The notes below the pieces were generated by a model. That model worked only from the letters and a program-made list of their open reading frames with translations. It did no database searches and was not told the origin of the DNA. Both the position numbers and the translations under genes were made by a program. A stretch of 12,124 bases of DNA from Ga0077554 sp046590885 (GTDB taxonomy: Bacteria > Pseudomonadota > Gammaproteobacteria > Ga0077554 > Ga007554): NCBI GenBank assembly GCA_046590885.1, contig JBKJTS010000286.1:1-12124 (forward strand), given 5' to 3'. This document shows, one piece after another, positions 7,572 to 12,124 of the stretch (position 1 is its first letter; every line of letters starts with the position of its first letter).

Positions 7572-7713
7572 CGCATGATTCCTTAAATGCAACACCAACC
7601 ACTAAAGGAGGCCGTTCAGGATCACTTTAGGGCACTTCTAATAAATATAACCCTGGCTTGATCGTCTCTTGTTGCACCAACCCCCCAGGTAAACCCATGG
7701 CTAGCCTTTTCCG

Positions 7714-7989
7714 TCACAAAACTGGCTTCCCCGGAATACGCTGTGATTCAATACAAACTGTACACCCGACGCACTCATCGCCAATAAATGGCGATTGGGC
7801 ACGCTGAATCAAATTAACCCGATCGGTGCAGGAGAGCAACAGCAAGTGCTTAAAAAGGTTTTGCCAGGCACGCTCACCCCCCGCCATGCTCTCGCACCGC
7901 CAATGGAGGCGCTTCTCACCCGTCACAGCATCAATGAGCGTCAGCGACGGCATACCACACTCCAGCCGGGCATCAATTATATACGTCAT
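7714..7989 (-). CDS. Unrecognised small cysteine-rich protein under a Fur box
   Basis: A 91-residue protein that I do not recognise. I chose ATG 7989 since AAGGAG lies at 7998-8003, eight bases upstream; a start at 8034 would add 15 residues and has no good ribosome site. The protein has no signal peptide or clear membrane segment. It has six cysteines: C11 (LECGMPSL), C32, C54 (LLLLSCTDRVNL), and a C-terminal cluster C73-V-G-C76-T-V-C79. This CxxCxxC pattern could bind iron or an Fe-S cluster, which would fit a perfect Fur box in the promoter (8074-8102), but this is inference. It lies 142 bases upstream of the amidotransferase gene on the same strand. The frame continues in-frame for 28 codons after the TGA stop, including an ATG at 7698. 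In pseudomonads the comparable spot holds bacterioferritin and Bfd genes, but this is not Bfd by sequence. Confidence 0.75.
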   Translation of the reverse strand: MTYIIDARLECGMPSLTLIDAVTGEKRLHWRCESMAGGERAWQNLFKHLLLLSCTDRVNLIQRAQSPFIGDECVGCTVCIESQRIPGKPVL

Positions 7990-8073
7990 CAGCTTTTCTC
8001 CTTCTACTTCCCTAAAGACAGCAAACCACTCCATGCTTTTCTGCCCCCAACCATACTCAAACCTACTTCTAAT

Positions 8074-8102
8074 ACTTTAATGATAATGATTATCATTTGC
8101 AA
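8074..8102 (-). promoter_or_regulatory. Fur-controlled promoter of the 7714-7989 gene
   Basis: Minus strand: -35 TTGCAA (8102-8097), a 17-base spacer, and -10 TAAAGT (8079-8074). Transcription would begin near 8067, giving a leader of about 80 bases. The spacer is filled almost exactly by a perfect Fur palindrome, the classic position for repression by iron-loaded Fur. Confidence 0.7.
8079..8097. promoter_or_regulatory. Fur box, perfect 19-bp palindrome
   Basis: AATGATAATGATTATCATT reads as 9-1-9 with no mismatch and contains the 7-1-7 core TGATAAT-N-ATTATCA. It matches the classic Fur consensus almost completely. It lies between the hexamers of the minus-strand promoter and immediately left of the broken PEP-CTERM gene. 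Confidence 0.88.
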
Positions 8103-8525
8103 TTAATTTTTTCTTTGTGTTGGTCAGGAAATGCTGGCGGAAATCCCGACACTGACCATATAAACTGCCAGATCAGCCCGGATTTCGAATTTCTGAGTTT
8201 CGGTGAGGGCAGCCCCAACGATACCTGCGGCTTATGAGGGTGCAACACTTCGTCAAAGAGCGTTGTCGATCTCGGCGGCGATAATTTCAAATACCAATTA
8301 CGGTGTACGGGCAAGCCACACGGGGTTAACCGGTTCACGGGCGTGTTTGACTCCATTAGCTGGCGCAGCCTCAGCAATGAATTTTGGAACGGCTTCACAG
8401 TAGGCATTCAGGGCAGAGCCGCTGGAGTATTTCAACCGCCCACCAATGGCGTGCCAGAGCCGGCTTCTCTGGTTCTGATGGGCTTGGCCGGACTGGGTTT
8501 TACGCGCCGCCGCAAGAAGATCTAA
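8103..8525 (+). pseudogene. Remnant of a PEP-CTERM exported protein (no start, in-frame TGA)
   Basis: One reading frame runs from 8073 to the TAA at 8523-8525 with a single internal TGA at 8235-8237. Before the TGA it reads SGNAGGNPDTDHINC...FEFLSFGEGSPNDTCGL; after it GCNTSSKSVVDLGGDNF...FDSISWRSLSNEFW, ending in the clear PEP-CTERM sorting signal VPEPASLVLMGLAGLG plus RRRKK. PEP-CTERM proteins are exported and processed by an exosortase; the tail comprises PEP, a hydrophobic stretch and basic residues, all present. No ATG, ribosome site or signal peptide lies upstream: the frame runs straight into the Fur box. The 3' two-thirds thus look like a decayed secreted protein cut off at its 5' end. 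A short expressed fragment from GTG 8343 (60 residues) would lack a signal peptide and is unlikely to function. A terminator follows at 8570. Confidence 0.7.
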
Positions 8526-8569
8526 ATATCCCCCTCTACTCACGATAAGTTCACAAGCAGGGCATGATT

Positions 8570-8596
8570 GCCTACCCCAGGTGGGTAGGCTTTTTT
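8570..8596 (+). terminator. Intrinsic terminator after the PEP-CTERM remnant
   Basis: A perfect 8-bp stem GCCTACCC / GGGTAGGC around a CAGGT loop, followed by six T. It is strong on the plus strand and separates the PEP-CTERM remnant from sodB. Such an intact terminator implies that the broken gene once had, or still has, a transcript. Confidence 0.9.
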
Positions 8597-8649
8597 GTAT
8601 GTCGGCTGTATTACTTGCGGCGCTTTGCGGCTTCCTTATTCTTACCCTG

Positions 8650-8675
8650 TTGACACAGCGATACCTTGCAATAGT
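8650..8675 (+). promoter_or_regulatory. Weak candidate promoter for sodB
   Basis: A consensus -35 TTGACA occurs at 8650-8655 between the upstream terminator and the sodB ribosome site. The downstream partner is poor: the best match, AATAGT at 8670-8675, is only 14 bases away. No Fur box is visible here. Given only as the most likely sigma-70 signal in this spacer. Confidence 0.25.
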
Positions 8676-8744
8676 CCCCACACTCACTTAGACTTATTCT
8701 TAAAATCAGCATACTCGCAACCTCGGAAATTCAAGGAGAACCCC

Positions 8745-9326
8745 ATGCCGCATACACTGCCAGAATTACCCTACGCCAAAACCGCTTTGGCCCCCCACAT
8801 TTCAGCGGAAACACTGGACTATCATTACGGAAAACACCATCAAACCTACGTCACGAATCTGAATAACCTGATTCCAGGGACGGAATTTGAGAAGATGGCG
8901 CTGGAAGAGATTATCATGAAGTCCTCAGGGGGTATTTTCAACAACGCCGCTCAGGTCTGGAATCATACCTTTTACTGGCACAGCCTCAGTCCCCAAGGTG
9001 GCAGCGCACCGACAGGTGCATTGGGTGACGCCATTAACAAGACGTTTGGCTCGTTTGAAGAGTTCAAAAAGACCTTCACCCAAACCGCCCTCACCACCTT
9101 CGGCTCAGGCTGGGCGTGGCTGGTAAAAAATAAAGATGGCTCGCTGGCGATTGTCAGCACCAGCAATGCCGCATGCCCCCTCACCGCCGGCCAGAAACCC
9201 CTGCTCACCTGCGACGTCTGGGAACACGCCTATTACGTGGATTACCGTAACGCCCGTGCCAATTATATTGCCGCATTCTGGAACCTCGTGAACTGGGACT
9301 TTGCCGCGAAAAATCTAGCGATGTAA
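8745..9326 (+). CDS. sodB: Superoxide dismutase [Fe]
   Basis: Converts superoxide to oxygen and hydrogen peroxide in the cytoplasm; dimeric. The 193-residue length equals E. coli SodB. All four metal ligands are at the SodB positions: H27 (DYHYGKHH), H74 (WNHTFYW), D157 and H161 (CDVWEHAYY). Q70 in AAQVWNH and the AYYVDYRNAR segment favour iron over manganese. The ATG at 8745 is preceded by AAGGAGA at 8733-8739; an upstream in-frame extension to 8595 lacks homology and starts in the preceding terminator, so it is rejected. The gene appears to be a single unit: a terminator lies before it and another at 9452-9480 after it. In enterobacteria sodB is near grxD and rnt too. Confidence 0.98.
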   Translation: MPHTLPELPYAKTALAPHISAETLDYHYGKHHQTYVTNLNNLIPGTEFEKMALEEIIMKSSGGIFNNAAQVWNHTFYWHSLSPQGGSAPTGALGDAINKTFGSFEEFKKTFTQTALTTFGSGWAWLVKNKDGSLAIVSTSNAACPLTAGQKPLLTCDVWEHAYYVDYRNARANYIAAFWNLVNWDFAAKNLAM

Positions 9327-9356
9327 GACGCGGTATATCTCCCGCGTAAGACGCGG
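9323..9356 (+). repeat. Short direct repeat GTAAGACGCGG x2 after sodB
   Basis: GTAAGACGCGG occurs at 9323-9333, overlapping the sodB stop codon, and again at 9346-9356, a spacing of 23 bases. It may be a local duplication; no function can be assigned. Confidence 0.5.
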
Positions 9357-9394
9357 CAAATCAGGCCGCACAAGATCACGTCACCTTAGGCGCT

Positions 9395-9423
9395 TAACTT
9401 TGGTGTTTACTAGACCAAAGTTA
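9395..9423. repeat. Perfect 10-bp inverted repeat in the sodB-argD spacer
   Basis: TAACTTTGGT (9395-9404) and ACCAAAGTTA (9414-9423) flank a 9-base spacer; one G-U and one C-G pair extend the stem in RNA. It is not followed by a U-run, so it is not a terminator by itself. It may be an operator dyad or an RNA hairpin in the argD leader. Confidence 0.7.
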
Positions 9424-9451
9424 GGGGTTAATATTGTTGTTTTGCATTATA

Positions 9452-9480
9452 GGCAGTCCTTGGGACTGCCTTTTGTTTTT
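9452..9480 (+). terminator. Intrinsic terminator 20 bases before argD
   Basis: A perfect 8-bp stem GGCAGTCC / GGACTGCC with a TTG loop, followed by TTTTGTTTTT. It most simply ends sodB transcription. The T-run ends only 20 bases before the argD start, leaving no room for a complete promoter between them, so it could also act as an attenuator for argD-argF. Confidence 0.88.
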
Positions 9481-9500
9481 GGAATGGATGGTACGAGCAC

Positions 9501-10709
9501 ATGCCGGAGTCACTCATGAATACCTATGGGCGTCAGCCCGTGACCTTTGAAAAGGGCGCAGGCGCCTGGTTGTGGGACACGCAAAACAATAAATACCTGG
9601 ATGCCTTCAGTGGCGTTGCAGTGTGCGGACTGGGTCACGCTCATCCCGCTGTCACTGCAGCGATTTGTCAGCAAGCTGGGCGGCTGCTGCATACTTCCAA
9701 CCATTTCGGCATTGCCCTGCAAGAAGAGCTGGGCACTCACCTCACGCGTGTTGCGGGCATGGACAAGGTGTTTTTTGGCAACTCTGGTGCCGAAGCCAAC
9801 GAAGCGGCGATTAAGATTGCACGGCTGCATGGGCACCGCCGTGGCATTGCCACGCCGACCATTATTGTTGCCGAGAACAGCTTTCACGGCCGCACGCTGG
9901 CCACGCTCACCGCCACCGGCAATCGCAAGATCCAGGCAGGTTTCGAGCCGCTAGTACAAGGTTTTGTACGCGTACCGTATAACGACCTCGAAGCGATGCG
10001 CACCGTAGCGCGCAACAGCCCGAATATCGTGGCAGTATTAGTGGAACCAGTGCAGGGCGAAGGCGGTGTTAACATCCCTGAAGATGATTACCTGTCAGGC
10101 ATACGCGCCTTGTGTGATGAACACGGCTGGCTGATGATGCTGGATGAAATTCAAACCGGCATGGGCCGCACCGGGCGCTGGTTTGCCTATCAGCATACCC
10201 TTACCGATCAAGCAAACGCTACTCCCGATGTAATTACTGTTGCCAAAGCACTGGGCAATGGTGTGCCGATTGGCGCATGTCTGGCACGCGGTGCAGCGGC
10301 TGAGGCACTGCAACCCGGCTCACATGGCTCTACCTTCGGCGGCAATCCGCTGGCGTGCGCTGCCGCCTTGGCCGTGATCACAACCATCGAACAGGAAAAC
10401 CTGGTGGCGCGTGCCGCTGTATTGGGCGAGCGATTGCTCACCGGCTTGAAGCATTCCTTGCACGATTGCAAACATGTGACCGCGATACGCGGCACCGGAC
10501 TAATGATCGGCGTGGAGCTCAATCGCCCCTGTGCTGCATTGATTCACACGGCGCGCGCGCGCGGGCTGCTTATTAACGTCACGGCCGAGCGCGTGATTCG
10601 CCTGTTGCCGCCTCTCACCCTCAGCGATGACGAAGCCGACTTGATTATCGAAGGCGTTGCAGCGGTCGTGTGCGACTTCGCCAATAGCGAAACCGCAGGC
10701 GCCGCTTAA
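9501..10709 (+). CDS. argD: Acetylornithine aminotransferase
   Basis: PLP-dependent class III aminotransferase that makes N-acetylornithine from N-acetylglutamate semialdehyde and glutamate in arginine synthesis; often also acts on succinyldiaminopimelate for lysine. Length 402, normal for ArgD. Visible landmarks: SGVAVCGLGHAHP (37-49), phosphate-binding NSGAEANE (94-101), SFHGRT (127-132), VEPVQGEGG (181-189), the PLP-contacting D215-E216 in LDEIQTG, Schiff-base lysine K249 (TVAKALGNG) and STFGGNPLA (277-285). The start could be ATG 9501 (weak upstream GGATGG) or ATG 9516, which has GGAG seven bases before it; the MNTYGRQPV peptide after 9516 is the conserved start. argF follows after 43 bases, so the two likely form an operon. 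The promoter is unclear since a terminator sits directly upstream. Confidence 0.95.
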   Translation: MPESLMNTYGRQPVTFEKGAGAWLWDTQNNKYLDAFSGVAVCGLGHAHPAVTAAICQQAGRLLHTSNHFGIALQEELGTHLTRVAGMDKVFFGNSGAEANEAAIKIARLHGHRRGIATPTIIVAENSFHGRTLATLTATGNRKIQAGFEPLVQGFVRVPYNDLEAMRTVARNSPNIVAVLVEPVQGEGGVNIPEDDYLSGIRALCDEHGWLMMLDEIQTGMGRTGRWFAYQHTLTDQANATPDVITVAKALGNGVPIGACLARGAAAEALQPGSHGSTFGGNPLACAAALAVITTIEQENLVARAAVLGERLLTGLKHSLHDCKHVTAIRGTGLMIGVELNRPCAALIHTARARGLLINVTAERVIRLLPPLTLSDDEADLIIEGVAAVVCDFANSETAGAA

Positions 10710-10752
10710 TTTTATTGAATGTGCTATCGCACTGAAACGGAACAGTATACCC

Positions 10753-11661
10753 ATGGCCTTACGTCATTTTCTTACCCTCATGGATTTCACCCCCGCCGAC
10801 TTGCGCAGCTTGATTGAGCGGGCCATCGTGCTAAAAAAAATGCGCAATGCGAACGTACTTTATGAACCCCTGAAAAATAAAGTGCTGGGCATGGTGTTTG
10901 AAAAATCCTCTACCCGCACCCGTGTTTCGTTTGAAGCTGCCATGGCACACTTCGGTGGCAGCGCAATTTTTCTGTCCCCGCGCGACACACAGTTGGGTCG
11001 CGGCGAACCGGTAGAAGACACGGCGCGGGTATTATCCAGCATGGTCGATGTAATCATGATTCGCACTTACGCACATGACATCATCGAACGCTTCGCCGCG
11101 CATTCACGCGTGCCGGTGATTAATGCACTCACCGATCAGTGGCACCCGTGCCAGTTACTGGCAGACATGCAAACCTGGGTTGAACATCGCGGCGATATCG
11201 CGGGCAAGACCGTGGCCTGGATCGGCGATGGCAACAATATGTGCAATACCTACATCAATGCCGCGCGGCAGTTTGATTTTCATCTGCGCATTGCCTGCCC
11301 CAAAGGCTATGAACCCGACAAAGAGATTTTAAAAAGCAGCGGCGCACATATAACCCTCGTGAGTGATGCCCGCTCAGCCGCGAAAAATGCTGACCTGATT
11401 GTCACCGATACGTGGACTAGTATGGGCTGGGAAGAAGAACAGGAAAAACGCTTGCGTGATTTTGCCGCCTACCAGGTCAACGCAGAAATCATGGCGCACG
11501 CAAATCCCGATGCCCTGTTCATGCACTGCATGCCCGCGCATCGCGGTGAAGAAGTCAGCGCAGAAGTGATTGATGGCGCGCAAAGTGTAGTGTGGGATGA
11601 AGCAGAAAACCGCCTGCATGCACAAAAAGCCTTGCTGGAACTGTTGCTCGTGCAAAAATGA
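10753..11661 (+). CDS. argF: Ornithine carbamoyltransferase (anabolic)
   Basis: Makes citrulline from ornithine and carbamoyl phosphate, the sixth step of arginine synthesis. 302 residues, typical for a proteobacterial anabolic enzyme that forms trimers. Carbamoyl-phosphate motif SSTRTR (52-57), HPCQLLAD (131-138), ornithine-side D219-TWTSMG225, and catalytic HCMPAHRG (258-265) are all present. The ATG at 10753 gives the conserved MALRHFLTL start; the longer frame from 10657 overlaps argD and has no homology. CGGAAC upstream is a modest ribosome site. It lies 43 bases after argD with no terminator between, so it is probably co-transcribed with it. The next gene downstream is an ABC-transporter ATPase after 255 bases, an order also recalled from pseudomonads. 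Confidence 0.97.
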   Translation: MALRHFLTLMDFTPADLRSLIERAIVLKKMRNANVLYEPLKNKVLGMVFEKSSTRTRVSFEAAMAHFGGSAIFLSPRDTQLGRGEPVEDTARVLSSMVDVIMIRTYAHDIIERFAAHSRVPVINALTDQWHPCQLLADMQTWVEHRGDIAGKTVAWIGDGNNMCNTYINAARQFDFHLRIACPKGYEPDKEILKSSGAHITLVSDARSAAKNADLIVTDTWTSMGWEEEQEKRLRDFAAYQVNAEIMAHANPDALFMHCMPAHRGEEVSAEVIDGAQSVVWDEAENRLHAQKALLELLLVQK

Positions 11662-11728
11662 TACGAAAAAACTGCGCATAGTGCATAGTAGTGCCTGCTG
11701 CCACCATGCATCTGATGTGTAGCGTATT

Positions 11729-11780
11729 GTCATTTCGACCACAGGGAGAAATCCTTGTCTCGAACGAATGTAAGAGATCT
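11729..11780 (+). repeat. Dispersed repeat, copy C (TGTCATTTCGACC...GGAGAAATCC)
   Basis: Starts TGTCATTTCGACCACAGGGA, followed by GAAATCCTTGTCTCGAACG and AAGAGATCT. The first block matches copies A and B. A weakly matching inverted end, CGATGAAATGATA at 11881-11893, could mark the far side of a larger decayed unit. It fills much of the 255-base argF-ABC spacer, in which no other gene was seen. Confidence 0.6.
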
Positions 11781-11916
11781 TTAATCCTGTTAAATTTTCA
11801 ATACCTGAACCTCCAATATTTCTCGCTAAGCTTCGATATACAGGGATGCCCAAGTGCGGTAAGCGCAGGATCCACAGAAGCGATGAAATGATACATAGCA
11901 AAGATTTCTTACAAAA

Positions 11917-12124
11917 ATGACTCCCCTTCTGGAAATCAAGAATATTGATTGTCGCTACGACAGCCACACCGTAGTGCATGACCTCTCTCTGCGCTTGAAT
12001 GCGGGCACACTGGCATGTCTGCTTGGCCCAAGTGGCTGTGGAAAAACTACGGTATTGCGCGCCACTGCCGGCTTTGAGCCTATTTATAAAGGTGAAATTT
12101 TATTGCGCGGCCAAAGTGTGTCAC
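11917..12124 (+). CDS. ABC transporter ATP-binding protein, N-terminal part (cut by window edge)
   Basis: The first 69 codons are present. ATG 11917 is the only start in this frame after a TAG at 11896-11898; no good ribosome site is seen. The peptide starts MTPLLEIKNIDCRYDSHTVV, followed by an LSLRLNAGTL strand and the Walker A motif GPSGCGKTT (about residues 37-45), then LRATAGFEPIYKGEILL. This is the N-terminus of an import-type ATPase of the FbpC/PotA kind, the subunit that drives uptake through a membrane permease. The LRATAGFE segment after Walker A and the position next to argF, as in Pseudomonas (from memory), favour an iron(III)-type importer, but the signature motif and C-terminal domain lie outside, so the substrate is unproven. 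Confidence 0.9.
   Translation, partial: MTPLLEIKNIDCRYDSHTVVHDLSLRLNAGTLACLLGPSGCGKTTVLRATAGFEPIYKGEILLRGQSVS

Noticed and set aside
7572..7598. Upstream start (7598) for the amidotransferase
   Set aside because: It would place nine residues before the catalytic cysteine, which must be N-terminal after methionine removal.
7602..7630. CTAAAG...CTTTAG dyad with a perfect AAAGGAGG on the plus strand upstream of the amidotransferase gene
   Set aside because: No plus-strand start codon follows the AAAGGAGG at a usable distance, and the dyad has a 17-base loop with only a 6-bp stem, so neither a ribosome site nor a terminator is supported.
8235..8237. TGA in the PEP-CTERM frame as a selenocysteine codon
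   Set aside because: No convincing SECIS-type hairpin directly downstream, and the frame also lacks a start codon and signal peptide, so a pseudogene is simpler.
10657..10752. Upstream start (10657) for argF
   Set aside because: The extra 32 residues overlap argD and are unlike any ornithine carbamoyltransferase N-terminus.

Overview
The window looks like a chromosomal segment of a free-living, moderate-GC gammaproteobacterium. PyrC, RNase T, Grx4 and iron SOD all read as close relatives of the gammaproteobacterial proteins, and the order pyrC-rnt-...-grxD-...-argF-ABC transporter resembles, from memory, the Pseudomonas arrangement. A PEP-CTERM protein remnant and a CFI-box-CTERM protease suggest an environmental, exosortase-type organism. 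I cannot name the genus.

Layout. Positions 1-1212 hold the start of a pirin gene (minus, cut by the window edge) divergent from a YhaJ-like LysR regulator (plus). pyrC and rnt (1303-2984) form a plus-strand pair sharing a 4-base overlap. Next is a large secreted M6 metalloprotease with a CFI-box C-terminus (3085-5154), which sits between dispersed repeats starting TGTCATTTCGA. On the minus strand, reading right to left, are a Fur-box-controlled small protein with a CxxCxxC motif (7714-7989), an asparagine-synthase-family amidotransferase most like the N-acetylglutaminylglutamine type (5712-7571) and the CGFS glutaredoxin grxD (5276-5608). An intrinsic terminator for this minus-strand unit lies inside the 3' end of the protease gene. 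Right of the Fur box is a broken PEP-CTERM gene (about 8103-8525) with an in-frame TGA and no start, followed by a strong terminator, sodB (8745-9326), an unusual hairpin-plus-terminator leader, argD-argF (9501-11661), another repeat copy, and the first 69 codons of an ABC-transporter ATPase (11917 to the end).

How it fits together. The core is housekeeping: pyrimidine synthesis (PyrC), tRNA and small-RNA 3' trimming (RNase T), arginine synthesis (ArgD, ArgF), superoxide defence (SodB), and Fe-S/iron handling (GrxD, perhaps the Fur-box protein). Accessory material has been placed into it: the protease, the PEP-CTERM remnant and the palindromic repeats. No tRNA, rRNA, CRISPR array, transposase or complete insertion sequence was seen. 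The best candidates for something new are the Fur-box CxxCxxC protein, the repeat-flanked CFI-box protease, and the terminator placed directly before argD.
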